Part shown: positions 8,287 to 16,476 of the stretch, piece after piece
Layout of the letters: every line of letters begins with the position of its first letter
Position numbering within the stretch: position 1 is the first letter of the stretch
Source of the DNA: Myxococcales bacterium
GTDB lineage: Bacteria > Myxococcota_A > Bradymonadia > UBA7976 > UBA1532
Direction of reading: 5' to 3'
Length of the DNA stretch: 64,000 bases
Assembly: GCA_020633465.1 (NCBI GenBank)
Contig: JACKDN010000023.1
Location: 62,001 to 126,000 of the forward strand
Translations under genes and position numbers: made by a program
The notes under the pieces: generated by a model
Seen by the model: only the letters and a program-made list of their open reading frames with translations
The model's database searches: none
Told to the model about the DNA's origin: nothing

Positions 8287-9180
8287 TCAGCCGCCGATCT
8301 GCTTCGTCGTCGCGAAGTGCACCTTCGCCACCTCGTTCAGCGCCGCCGCGCCGTGGGTCTTCACGAAGGCGCGGCCGGCGGCCAGCGTGGGGGCGCCGGC
8401 GCCGGGGTGCAGGCGCACGCCGTAGCGCTTCGACAGCGCCGCCAGCCCGCGCAGGTAGGCCGCCCGGGCCAGGACGCTGGCTGCGCCGCAGGCGGGATCC
8501 TCTTCGGCCTTGGTGCGCTCGGTCAGGTTCGCCGCCAGCCCCAGCGGGCCCAGCGCGCGGCGCAGCGTCGGCCCCTTCGCGAACTGATCGACCAGGATCC
8601 AGTCGGCCGGACCCTGCGTCAGCAGGTTCTCGATCACCTTGCCGTGCGCCCAGGCCAGCAGTTTGTTCAGGTTGCCGATGCGCGCGTACAGCTCGTTGTA
8701 CTTCGCCGGCCCGATGAACAGCACCTCGGTGCGGCACAGCGCCTGGATGCCCTGCACCATCGCCGGCAGGCGGTGATCGGCCAGCGCCTTCGAGTCGTCG
8801 ATGCCCAGCTCGAAGAGGATCTCGAGATCCTCCTTCTTCACCGCGACGCCCGCCACCACCAGCGGCCCGAAGTAGTCGCCCTTGCCCGCCTCGTCGGTGC
8901 CGATCCACACGGCCGGCGCCGGCTTCGGCTGCTTCTGCAGCGCCCGGTAGTAGGGCCGGGCGTCGGGCGTGTCGTCGCCCAGCAGGCCGCGGTAGATCTC
9001 GGCCTCCTTGCCCTGAATCAGCAGCTTGCCCGACTGATAGAACGTGGCGTTGCAGCCGTTGCCGCGCGCCTGCCAGAAGGCGTGCGGCGCGTCGCGCAGC
9101 TCGAAGCCGTGCTGCAGGAAGAAGGCCTTCAGCCGCGGCGCCTCGTCCCCGGGCAGCTTCAGGGTGTAGCTGTTGGCCAT
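8287..9180 (-). CDS. rnhC: Ribonuclease HIII
   Basis: 297 residues. An N-terminal region of about 80 residues (LKLPGDEAPRLKAFF to LLIQGKEAEIY) matches the TBP-like substrate-binding domain specific to RNase HIII. The catalytic domain opens with GTDEAGKGDYFGPLV (94-108; acidic residues Asp96 and Glu97), has IDDSKAL and continues to VDQFAKG with a further catalytic Asp. The enzyme cuts the RNA strand of RNA/DNA hybrids. The start codon shares one base with the stop of the upstream oxygenase gene (TGATG), so translation is probably coupled although the two functions are unrelated. RNase HIII is best known from Firmicutes, Chlamydiae and some thermophiles; most proteobacteria use HI and HII. Confidence 0.88.
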   Translation of the reverse strand: MANSYTLKLPGDEAPRLKAFFLQHGFELRDAPHAFWQARGNGCNATFYQSGKLLIQGKEAEIYRGLLGDDTPDARPYYRALQKQPKPAPAVWIGTDEAGKGDYFGPLVVAGVAVKKEDLEILFELGIDDSKALADHRLPAMVQGIQALCRTEVLFIGPAKYNELYARIGNLNKLLAWAHGKVIENLLTQGPADWILVDQFAKGPTLRRALGPLGLAANLTERTKAEEDPACGAASVLARAAYLRGLAALSKRYGVRLHPGAGAPTLAAGRAFVKTHGAAALNEVAKVHFATTKQIGG

Positions 9181-10115
9181 CAGGCGACGTTGTTCGCGAC
9201 GAGCCGCTCGAGCAGGAAGTCGTGCGCGCGCTTGGACGGCGCGTCGCCCCACAGCGGCGTCAGCAGCGCGTCCGGCCGCGGGTGCAGGAAGAACGGCATC
9301 GACAGGCGGCCGCCGTCCTGCGCGCTGGGGTTCACCACCCGGTGCGTCGTGGCCGGCAGCCGGCCGCCGGTCAGGAGCTGCATCATGTCGCCGGTGTCGC
9401 ACACCAGCACGCCCGGCGGCGCGGTCACCGGCATCCACGTGCCGTCACGCGTCAGGAGCTCGAGGCCCGGCCGCGTGGCCGCCGGCAGCACCGTCAGCAG
9501 GTTGATGTCCTCGTGGGCCGCGGCGCGCACCGCCCCGACGGGGGCCGGCCCCTCGAGATCCGGGTAGTGGATCACGCGCAGGACGCTGTTGCCGTCGCGC
9601 ACCAGATCGCGGAAGCCGTCGGGCGGCACACCGAGGTGGCGGGCGATGACGTCCAGCATCTGCAGCGCGAAGCCCTCGAGCGCCGCGAACAGCGCGCGGG
9701 TGCTGCGCCCGAACTCGGGCACGAGGGGATCGGGGAAGGCGTTGGCCGGCATCAGATCGGCCAGCGGGTGATCGGCGGGCAGGTCGCGGCCGACGTGCCA
9801 AAAAGCCTTGAGATCCGCGGCGCTGCGGTCCTTCGCCTTCTCGAGGAACAGCGGCGTGTAGCCCCGCTGGCGCGCGACCTCGGGGCGCTCGTACACGCGC
9901 AGCGCCTCGTCGGGCAGCGCGAACACCTCGTGCGCGGCGCCGTAGGCCTCGGCGACCAGCGCGTCGGGCACGCCGTGCCCCTCGATCGACACGAAGCCGT
10001 AGGTCTCGAGCGCCGCGCCCACCTGCGCCACGAAGGTGGCCTGACGCGCGGGCGAGCCCTCGGTCCAGTCACGGAAGTCGAGCAGCGGGATCAACGAGTC
10101 GGTCGCGCGGTCCAT
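9180..10115 (-). CDS. 2-oxoglutarate/Fe(II) oxygenase, isopenicillin-N-synthase family
   Basis: 311 residues. The N-terminal DIOX_N region (PLLDFRDWTEG, then YGFVSIEGHGVPDAL) is followed by the double-stranded beta-helix core with metal ligands in AAHEDINLLTVLPA (H-x-D) and a distal TTHRVVNP (His, then Arg for 2-oxoglutarate). The family hydroxylates or desaturates small molecules, or makes ethylene or beta-lactam precursors; the substrate here cannot be read. The start is the Met with a strong GGAGGT six bases before it; an upstream in-frame Met is not needed. Coupled to rnhC by a one-base stop/start overlap. No biosynthetic cluster surrounds it. Confidence 0.8.
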   Translation of the reverse strand: MDRATDSLIPLLDFRDWTEGSPARQATFVAQVGAALETYGFVSIEGHGVPDALVAEAYGAAHEVFALPDEALRVYERPEVARQRGYTPLFLEKAKDRSAADLKAFWHVGRDLPADHPLADLMPANAFPDPLVPEFGRSTRALFAALEGFALQMLDVIARHLGVPPDGFRDLVRDGNSVLRVIHYPDLEGPAPVGAVRAAAHEDINLLTVLPAATRPGLELLTRDGTWMPVTAPPGVLVCDTGDMMQLLTGGRLPATTHRVVNPSAQDGGRLSMPFFLHPRPDALLTPLWGDAPSKRAHDFLLERLVANNVA

Positions 10116-10374
10116 CGAGCACCTCCGGCCAAAAATCGCGCGCAAGCTCGGAGCCTCCCCGCAGGAGCCGGACCGAGCGGGGCGCCGGGCTGCGCGTCGA
10201 GGCCAAGGCGCGAGGCCGCCGGGATACTAGAGGTATCGCAAGCGCCTCGCAACGCCGGCATCGGCGTGCAGAGCGGTGCACCGCGACGGGAGGCTCGTGT
10301 GGGGAGGCTCTTGGGGAAGCGACCGAGCGAATGCAAGGTCACGACCGCCGGGCCTTCTGTTACCATTCGCGGCC
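10116..10374. other. Divergent intergenic region with a probable start-proximal promoter
   Basis: 259 bases between the oxygenase and oligopeptidase genes. A TACCAT hexamer at 10361-10366 ends eight bases before the prlC-like ATG, so that transcript may be leaderless; no good -35 is seen. AT-richer sequence around 10222-10240 (two GATAC/TAGTAT-like strings on the minus strand) may serve the oxygenase gene. No gene seen. Confidence 0.35.
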
Positions 10375-12417
10375 ATGAGCGACACCAAGCCCACGGACAA
10401 CCCGCTGCTGGATCCGCCCACGCGGATCCCCTTCGACCGCATCGAGGCCGCCCACGTCGAGCCGGCGATCGACACGCTGCTCGCGCGCGCCCGCGCCGCC
10501 GTGCGATCCATCGCCGACGCCCAGGGCGCCCGCACCTACGCCGACACCCTCGGCGCCCTCGACGACGCCACCGAGCGCCTCGAGGTGGCCATGGGCATCG
10601 TCGATCACCTCGAGTCGCTGTCGGGCGATCCGGCCCTGCGCGCGGCCTACAACGCCGCCCAGCCCAAGGTCAGCGCCTTCTACGCCGAGCTGCCCCTCGA
10701 CGACGGTCTCTGGCGCGCGGTGCAGGCCTTCGCCGCCACCGACGAGGCGAAGGCGCTCGACCCCACGCGCGCGCGCTTCCTGCAGAAGACCGTCGACGAC
10801 TTCCGCCGCCACGGCGCCGACCTGCCGCCGGCCCAGAAGGCGCGGGTGAAGGCCATCGACGTCGAGCTCAGCGAGGTCACGACCCGCTTCGCGCAGAACG
10901 TGGTCGACGAGATCGACAACTGGCAGCTGATCATCGACGACGAGGCCCGCCTCGCCGGCCTGCCGCCGAGCGCCGTCGAGGCCGCGCGCGCCAGCGCCGA
11001 GGCCGCGGGCGTCGACGGCTGGCGCTTCACCCTGCACGCGCCCAGCATGATGCCGGTGCTGCAGCACCTCGAGGACGCCTCGATCCGCGAGGCCGTCTAC
11101 CGCGCCTACAACACGCGCGCGACCGGCGGCGAGCGCGACAACCGCCCGCTCATCGCCCGCATCCTCACCCTGCGCGCCGAGAAGGCGAAGCTGCTGGGCT
11201 ACGCGCACATCGGCGACCTGCTGCTCGAGCGCCGCATGGCGAAGGACGCCGCCACCGCGCGCCGCTTCGTCGCCGAGCTCGAGACGCACACGCGCCCCTT
11301 CTTCGAGGCCGAGCACGCCGATCTCGAGGCCTTCCGCCGGCAGCTCGAGGGCGACGACGCGCCCCCCATCGCCGCCTGGGACCTGGGCTTCTACGCCGAG
11401 AAGCTGCGCCGCGCGCGGTTCGACTTCGACGAGGAGGCCCTGCGCCCCTACTTCGCCGCCGAGAAGGTGCTCGACGGCATGTTCGCGCTGGTGAACCGCC
11501 TGTACGGCGTCGACGTGCACCCGATCACCGACTGGCCCACCTGGCACGACGACGTGCGGGTGTACGCGGTGGACGACGCCGACGGCACGCGCATCGGGGT
11601 CTTCTACGCCGATCTGTTCCCGCGCGCGGGCAAGCGCGGCGGCGCCTGGATGCGGCCGCTGATCACCACCCTGCCCAGCGAGGGGCCGCAGGTGGGCGTG
11701 ATGTGCGCGAACGTGACGCCCCCGCTCGGCGACAAGCCGGCGCTGATGACCCACCGCGAGGTCGAGACCTTCTTCCACGAGTTCGGCCACCTGCTGCACC
11801 ACCTGCTGACGCGGGTCGAGGTGCGCGGCCTCGCCGGCACCAACGTGGCCTGGGACTTCGTCGAGCTGCCCTCGCAGATCATGGAGAACTGGTGCTGGGA
11901 GAAGGCGTCGCTCGACCTGTTCGCCCGCCACTGGCAGACCGGCGAGACCATCCCCGACGCCCTGTTCGACCGGCTGCTGCGCACGCGCACCTACCGCGCC
12001 GCCGCCCAGCAGATGCGCCAGCTCGGCTTCGCCACGGCCGACCTCGCGCTGCACTGCGACTACGACGCCGACCGCGACGGCGACGTGCTGCCCTGGGCGC
12101 GCACGATCATGCAGCGCTTCTCGCCGGTGCCCCTACCCGACGACTACGGGATGATCGCCGGCTTCACCCACCTGTTCGCCAACCCGGTGGGCTACGCGGC
12201 CGGCTACTACTCGTACAAGTGGGCCGAGGTGCTCGACGCCGACGCCTTCACCCGCTTCCGCGACGAGGGGCTGTTCTCGCGCGAGGTGGGCATGGCCTTC
12301 CGCCAGCACATCCTCGAGCGCGGCGACAGCCGCGATCCCGCCGAGCTGTACGCGGCGTTCATGGGGCGGGGCCCCGACCAGGCCGCCCTGCTCGAGCGCG
12401 CCGGCCTCACCGGCTGA
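10375..12417 (+). CDS. prlC: Oligopeptidase A-type M3 metallopeptidase
   Basis: 680 residues, the normal size for oligopeptidase A. The zinc site HEFGH is at residues 468-472 inside HREVETFFHEFGHLLHHLL, with the third ligand expected in the following FVELPSQIMENW segment; the late GMIAGFTHLFANPVGYAAGYYSY region is also characteristic. It is a cytoplasmic peptidase that degrades signal peptides and other short peptides. No Shine-Dalgarno is seen, and a -10-like TACCAT ends eight bases before the ATG, pointing to a leaderless mRNA. It ends 7 bases before the stop of the convergent lipoprotein gene. Confidence 0.88.
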   Translation: MSDTKPTDNPLLDPPTRIPFDRIEAAHVEPAIDTLLARARAAVRSIADAQGARTYADTLGALDDATERLEVAMGIVDHLESLSGDPALRAAYNAAQPKVSAFYAELPLDDGLWRAVQAFAATDEAKALDPTRARFLQKTVDDFRRHGADLPPAQKARVKAIDVELSEVTTRFAQNVVDEIDNWQLIIDDEARLAGLPPSAVEAARASAEAAGVDGWRFTLHAPSMMPVLQHLEDASIREAVYRAYNTRATGGERDNRPLIARILTLRAEKAKLLGYAHIGDLLLERRMAKDAATARRFVAELETHTRPFFEAEHADLEAFRRQLEGDDAPPIAAWDLGFYAEKLRRARFDFDEEALRPYFAAEKVLDGMFALVNRLYGVDVHPITDWPTWHDDVRVYAVDDADGTRIGVFYADLFPRAGKRGGAWMRPLITTLPSEGPQVGVMCANVTPPLGDKPALMTHREVETFFHEFGHLLHHLLTRVEVRGLAGTNVAWDFVELPSQIMENWCWEKASLDLFARHWQTGETIPDALFDRLLRTRTYRAAAQQMRQLGFATADLALHCDYDADRDGDVLPWARTIMQRFSPVPLPDDYGMIAGFTHLFANPVGYAAGYYSYKWAEVLDADAFTRFRDEGLFSREVGMAFRQHILERGDSRDPAELYAAFMGRGPDQAALLERAGLTG

Positions 12418-12424
12418 CGCCCGG

Positions 12425-13888
12425 TCACGGGCGCAGGCAGTAGCGCTCGCCCTCCAACACACCGCAGCGATAGCCCGTCGGGCAGTCGTCGTCGTCGGTG
12501 CACTTCGCCGAGCAGTAGGCGTCGTCGGGATCCGGCCCGTCGGGCACGCAGGTCAGCGTCAGGCACTGATCGGGCGCGCCGGCGAGGGCCTGCACCGGGC
12601 AGGTGTAGCCGGCCATGGGCATGCAGTAGCCCGGCCGCTGGGGATCCATGTCGGCGAAGCCCAGGTCGGACAGATCGGCGCAGACGAAGCCCTCGGGGCA
12701 GTCGAGCACGTCGCGGCAGGTGCACGAGCAGTAGCCCGGGCCATCGATGTTGATGCAGCGCGTGTGGAACAGCGGATCCGGGCCCGCCGCCTGGGCGCAG
12801 GTGTCCGGGCACTGCTCGACGAAGCCGTTGGGGCAGGTGTCGATGCGGGGTACGGCCGGGCTGCACACCCGCGCGGGGCCGCGATCGGTCTGCACCAGGT
12901 TGCAGCGATAGCCCGCGGGGCACTTCGAGTCGTCGACGCAGCGGTTGGCGCATTGCGACTGAACGCTGACCCAGGGCACCGGGTTCGGCGGCGTGAGGCA
13001 GACGCCGTCGATGCAGTCGGCGGCGTTGCGGCAGCGATCCCCGGTCTCGTTGCGGAAGCAGACGCCGCCGCCCTCGCTCAGCAGGCACACGTCCAGCCCG
13101 GGGCAGTCGCGGTGCTGGGTGCACGACAGGGTGCAGCGGCCGTCCGGCTCGGCCGGATCGTTGACGCACAGGTCGCTCTGGCACTGAGCCGCCAGGGTGC
13201 AGGGCTCCCAGTAACCCAGGCGCGGCGGCGCGGCGTCGGGCGCCGCGTCCGGCTCGGCGTCGGGCGCCGCGTCGACGACCGGCACGAACACGTCCATCGG
13301 CGTCGCGGTGTCGGGCGGCACGAAGGCGTCGACCGTCACCGCGGTGTCGGGCGCAACGAAGGCGTCGACCGGCGGCGCGGCCATGTCGAGGGCAAGCGCC
13401 GCGTCCAGCGGCACGGCCATGTCCACCGGCACGGCCATGTCCACCGGCGGCGCCGCCATGTCCACCGGCGGCGGCGCCATGTCCACCGGCGGCGGCGCCA
13501 TGTCCACCAGCGGCGGCGCGGCGTCCACGGTCATGTCGACGGCCATGTCCACCGGCACCGGCGCGGCGTCCACCGCCATGTCCGGCGCGGCGTCCACCGC
13601 CCCGTCCGGCGCGGCGTCCACCGCCCCGTCCGGCGCGGCGTCCACCGCCATGTCCGGCGCGGCGTCCACCGCCCCGTCGGCCCGCGCGTCCGGCGCGGCG
13701 TCGCGCGGCGGCGGCAGGGCGTCCCGGCTGCCCTGATCGATCCGATCGTCCGCCCGGCAGACCCCCTGCACACAGATCGAGCCGAGCGGGCAGTCGCGCG
13801 CCGTCCGACACAGCGCGCCCCCCCGCGACGACCCCTCGTGACAGCCCAACCCGCCCAGCACGACGATCAGCAGCACCGCTCGGCGCAT
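12425..13888 (-). CDS. Lipoprotein with Asp/Ala/Pro repeat stalk and Cys-rich head
   Basis: 487 residues. The signal MRRAVLLIVVLGGLGC ends in a lipobox. A short Cys module (CRTARDCPLGSICVQGVC) follows, then a linker of roughly 150 residues built from VDAAP, VDMAV and VDMAPPP units, then a Cys-rich C-terminal half with modules such as CTLAAQCQSDLCVND and CPAGYRCN. The layout suggests a lipid anchor, an extended acidic stalk and a disulfide-bonded head exposed at the cell surface; function unknown. Two adjacent ATG codons are possible; the second is chosen because GGAGGA directly abuts the first. The stalk is encoded by near-repeats that could change length by slippage. A CATAAT element on this strand lies about 20 bases upstream. 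Confidence 0.7.
   Translation of the reverse strand: MRRAVLLIVVLGGLGCHEGSSRGGALCRTARDCPLGSICVQGVCRADDRIDQGSRDALPPPRDAAPDARADGAVDAAPDMAVDAAPDGAVDAAPDGAVDAAPDMAVDAAPVPVDMAVDMTVDAAPPLVDMAPPPVDMAPPPVDMAAPPVDMAVPVDMAVPLDAALALDMAAPPVDAFVAPDTAVTVDAFVPPDTATPMDVFVPVVDAAPDAEPDAAPDAAPPRLGYWEPCTLAAQCQSDLCVNDPAEPDGRCTLSCTQHRDCPGLDVCLLSEGGGVCFRNETGDRCRNAADCIDGVCLTPPNPVPWVSVQSQCANRCVDDSKCPAGYRCNLVQTDRGPARVCSPAVPRIDTCPNGFVEQCPDTCAQAAGPDPLFHTRCINIDGPGYCSCTCRDVLDCPEGFVCADLSDLGFADMDPQRPGYCMPMAGYTCPVQALAGAPDQCLTLTCVPDGPDPDDAYCSAKCTDDDDCPTGYRCGVLEGERYCLRP
13376..13700 (-). repeat. Coding minisatellite for VDxAP/VDMA stalk
   Basis: Imperfect repeats of 15-24 bases, all in frame, encoding the Asp/Ala/Pro stalk of the lipoprotein at 12425. 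On the plus strand the unit reads like gcggcgtccaccgccatgtc with variants. A similar but separately built array lies in the gene at 45571. Confidence 0.65.
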
Positions 13889-13947
13889 CATTCCTCCCGG
13901 CCGGCCGCCATTATGGGCGACCCCGCCCGTCCCGCGAAACGGCCCCG

Positions 13948-13976
13948 TTGTCGCGCCCACCGGCCGCGGGTAGATT
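13948..13976 (+). promoter_or_regulatory. Probable leaderless promoter of the HTH gene
   Basis: TTGTCG (13948-13953), 17-base spacer, TAGATT (13971-13976), then seven bases to the ATG at 13984. Transcription starting seven bases after the -10 would begin at the start codon. No Shine-Dalgarno is present. Confidence 0.5.
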
Positions 13977-13983
13977 GCACGCC

Positions 13984-14487
13984 ATGCGCTCTCTCGACGT
14001 CCCCCAGGCCAACGACCTCGACACCGTCCGCGCCGTCGCGCGCGCGGTCAAGCTGGGCTGCCGCACGCCGCAGGAGGTGGCCGATCACACCGGCTACTCC
14101 CTGCGCCACGCCCGCTACCGCTTGCACGCCGGCCGCGTGCTGGGCCTGGTCCGGTTCGAAGAGGACACGGTCAGCCTCACCACGCTCGGCGAGCGCCTGC
14201 TCGACACGCAGACGCACACCCAGCGCGAGCGCGAGGTGTTCTTCGACGCCGTCAACCGCAGCCCGGTGCTGCAGATCCTCGTGCCCGATCTGCTGTCGCG
14301 CGATCCGCCGCTCATCGACGACCTCAGCGAGCGCATCTTCGCCGAGAGCCAGGTCAGCCGCAGCACCGCCCGCCGCCGCGCCGGCGGCCTGCTCACCTGG
14401 CGGCGCCGCATCCTCGGCGCCGATGCGCCGCCGCCGCCCGAGCCCGAGCCGACGGACGCCACCGAGCAGCTGACCCTCTTCGGCTGA
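13984..14487 (+). CDS. Small winged-helix-like DNA-binding protein with clamp-binding-like C-terminus
   Basis: 167 residues. Residues ~8-60 read as a helix-turn-helix/wing: AVKLGCRTPQEVADHTGYS, then LRHARYRLHAGRVLGLVRF and a beta wing with TLGERLL. A second HTH-like segment follows (ESQVSRSTARRRAGGLLTWRRRI). The protein ends ATEQLTLFG; QLTLF (162-166) fits the beta sliding-clamp binding consensus QL[S/D]LF, here on a flexible Pro/Glu-rich tail (PPPPEPEPTD). Similar HTH pairs occur beside or within restriction and repair proteins, so a replication- or repair-linked role is possible (inference). It could equally be a local regulator of the next gene, whose leader holds a long inverted repeat. 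Preceded by a promoter with no leader. Confidence 0.62.
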   Translation: MRSLDVPQANDLDTVRAVARAVKLGCRTPQEVADHTGYSLRHARYRLHAGRVLGLVRFEEDTVSLTTLGERLLDTQTHTQREREVFFDAVNRSPVLQILVPDLLSRDPPLIDDLSERIFAESQVSRSTARRRAGGLLTWRRRILGADAPPPPEPEPTDATEQLTLFG

Positions 14488-14519
14488 CCACCGCCGTTTC
14501 CCCCGCGGCCACGGTCCGT

Positions 14520-14557
14520 TACAATCCTCCGCGGCGCGCCGTGCGGGCGCGCCGCGG
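14520..14557 (+). promoter_or_regulatory. -10 element plus long inverted repeat in the leader of the barrel-like gene
   Basis: TACAAT at 14520-14525 is followed after three bases by a perfect inverted repeat: 12-base arms at 14529-14540 and 14546-14557 (ccgcggcgcgcc and its complement) around a five-base gtgcg loop. The expected transcription start falls inside the left arm, so it could be an operator, or form an RNA hairpin directly before the GGGAG Shine-Dalgarno (about 14559-14563). Confidence 0.5.
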
Positions 14558-14570
14558 CCGGGAGACGCGC

Positions 14571-16451
14571 ATGGGCAGCTACGCCGAAGAACTCCGTCAG
14601 CAGGGCAACGAAGGCGGCGGCCAGGCGGCCGGCGGCGAGTTCGCGCCGGATCTGGGCGTCGCGGCCCAGGGGCAGGCCGACGAGCTCGCGGGCGGAGCCG
14701 GCGCCGGCGGGGACGCCGCCAGCCAACAGTCCGAAGAGGCCAAGGAGGCCGAGCGCGTCGCCGCCGCCAAGAAGAGCTGGGAGCAGTTCCTCGGCGCGAA
14801 GATCGGCGGCAAGCTGTTCGAGCTCGTCCAGGAGAACGTCAGCTACGAGGATCTGCTCGGCTACGCGCAGGACGGCACCAAGGCGATGGCCGACGCCCTG
14901 AAGGGCGGCGTCGTCAAGCCCACCGAGGAGGGCGCGGCCGGCGGCCTGATGGACGAGCAGTCCGAGGCCGACGCGGTCAACGCGCTGATCGCGGCGCTCG
15001 CTCCGGCCCTGAAGGGCGCCGTCGACAGCTGGCTCGAGAGCGACTCGGGCAAGCGCCTCTTGACCGGCATCAGCCAGTGGGTGGAAGAGCACCCGAAGAC
15101 GGTCACCAGCATCGTCGGCGGCGCGCTCATCGCCGCCGCGGTCGGCGCCTATCTGGCCAACATGGATCCGGGCGAGTTCGAGAAGACCTTCGACCTCGGC
15201 GGCGGGTTCAAGGCGGGCGGCGGCGTCGACATCGGCCCCATCCAGCAGCTGACCGTGCAGGCCGTCTCGGCGACGCTGCAGTACGAGACCGAGGGCTTCT
15301 CGGCCAAGATCTCGGCCAAGCAGGATCTCGAGAAGGATCAGACCACCGCCAACGCGTCGGTGGCCGGCCAGGGCCAGGTGGGCAACACCAAGCTCAACGG
15401 CCAGGCCGACGTCGCCCTGGCCGGCGACGGCCGCACCACCGTGAAGATCAACGGCGGCATCGAGACGATGCTGGGCAACAAGCCCGCGGCGCTCACCGCC
15501 GGCGCCACGCACGGCTCGGGCGGCGGCGCCCCCGACCAGATGAAGGTGCAGGGCAAGTTCACCCTGGGCGAGAGCGGCGAGCAGCACACCGCCGAGGGCT
15601 GGTACGACGCCGCCAACGACGCCTTCTCGTTCACCCTGGCCCGCACCTTCCTCGACGGCGCCGGCTCGATGAGCCACAACGTCGCGCGCGACGGCGACGG
15701 CAACGTCAGCACCACGCGCACCGCCGCCATGGACATGGGCGAGCAGGGCAAGATCAGCGTCAGCGACAAGACCAGCCCGCAGGGCGACGGCGCCACCGTG
15801 CGCTACCAGGACGACGACGTCGGCGGCAGCGGCGTGAAGCTCGACGCGAGCGCGGGCACCGGCACCGAAGAGCACCTGAAGATCGGCGCCGGCTACGACA
15901 TCGGCAAGTTCAAGAACCAGCTCGACCTCGAGATGCGCAACGGCGTGAACACGCTGGGCATCAAGAGCACCGCCCAGCTCGACGAGGAGTGGTCGCTGGG
16001 CGCCAACCTCGACGTGAACCTGTCCGAGAGCCGCATCGACCAGATCGGCGCGAAGCTGGGCTGGAAGGATCCCGACGCCTTCCGGTCGTTCACGCTCGAG
16101 TACAAGGGCCAGTGGATGGCCGACAACCCCGGCTACAACCACGGCTTCGACGCCGCCTTCGAGTACGCCACCGGCAACCTGTCGGGCCGCATCACCGCCG
16201 GCGCCGACGTGCACTCGCGCCAGGGGCTGCAGGGCGCGCGCGTGGACGCGCTGGCCGGCTACAAGCTGAACAACGACTGGGCGCTCATCGGCGGCGGCGG
16301 CTACACGGCCGACCGCAACGACCTGGGCGGCATGGATCAGGGCTGGAACGCCCGCGCGGGCGTCCAGTACAAGGGCGTCGCGATCACCGGCGGCTACGAT
16401 GGCGGCCGCGACCAGGCGTTCATCCGCTTGGAGATCCCGCTGGGTTGGTAG
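14571..16451 (+). CDS. Large signal-less protein with helical N-terminus and barrel-like C-terminus, unknown
   Basis: 626 residues; not recognised. The N-terminus MGSYAEELRQQGNEGGG is polar with no signal peptide. Residues ~50-190 are helical and charged, with one hydrophobic segment (TSIVGGALIAAAVGAYLANM, ~178-197). From ~200 to the end the sequence alternates in short beta strands with Gly/Asp turns (for example QLTVQAVSATLQYETEGF and NLDVNLSESRIDQIGAKLG). It finishes IRLEIPLGW, a terminal aromatic like the beta-signal of outer-membrane proteins. So it looks like a barrel without a Sec signal. It could be an effector exported by another route, or a soluble beta-solenoid. Shine-Dalgarno GGGAG, eight bases before ATG. 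It ends at a perfect palindrome. Confidence 0.6.
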   Translation: MGSYAEELRQQGNEGGGQAAGGEFAPDLGVAAQGQADELAGGAGAGGDAASQQSEEAKEAERVAAAKKSWEQFLGAKIGGKLFELVQENVSYEDLLGYAQDGTKAMADALKGGVVKPTEEGAAGGLMDEQSEADAVNALIAALAPALKGAVDSWLESDSGKRLLTGISQWVEEHPKTVTSIVGGALIAAAVGAYLANMDPGEFEKTFDLGGGFKAGGGVDIGPIQQLTVQAVSATLQYETEGFSAKISAKQDLEKDQTTANASVAGQGQVGNTKLNGQADVALAGDGRTTVKINGGIETMLGNKPAALTAGATHGSGGGAPDQMKVQGKFTLGESGEQHTAEGWYDAANDAFSFTLARTFLDGAGSMSHNVARDGDGNVSTTRTAAMDMGEQGKISVSDKTSPQGDGATVRYQDDDVGGSGVKLDASAGTGTEEHLKIGAGYDIGKFKNQLDLEMRNGVNTLGIKSTAQLDEEWSLGANLDVNLSESRIDQIGAKLGWKDPDAFRSFTLEYKGQWMADNPGYNHGFDAAFEYATGNLSGRITAGADVHSRQGLQGARVDALAGYKLNNDWALIGGGGYTADRNDLGGMDQGWNARAGVQYKGVAITGGYDGGRDQAFIRLEIPLGW

Positions 16452-16452
16452 G

Positions 16453-16476
16453 GCGCCGCGGCGATCGCCGCGGCGC
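16453..16476. terminator. Perfect 24-bp palindrome between convergent genes
   Basis: Starts two bases after one stop codon (TAG at 16449-16451) and ends directly at the other (TGA, plus-strand tca at 16477-16479), so it fills almost the whole 25-base gap. Each arm is GCGCCGCGGC (10 bases) around GATC; it would fold the same way in both transcripts. No U-tract follows in either direction. A bidirectional terminator or 3'-end stabiliser is likely; a DNA-binding site is the alternative. The centre contains gcgatcgc. Confidence 0.6.

Noticed and set aside
9222..12443. 1073-codon plus-strand open frame across the oxygenase and prlC
   Set aside because: Extreme Arg content and different frame from the M3 peptidase; a high-GC artefact.
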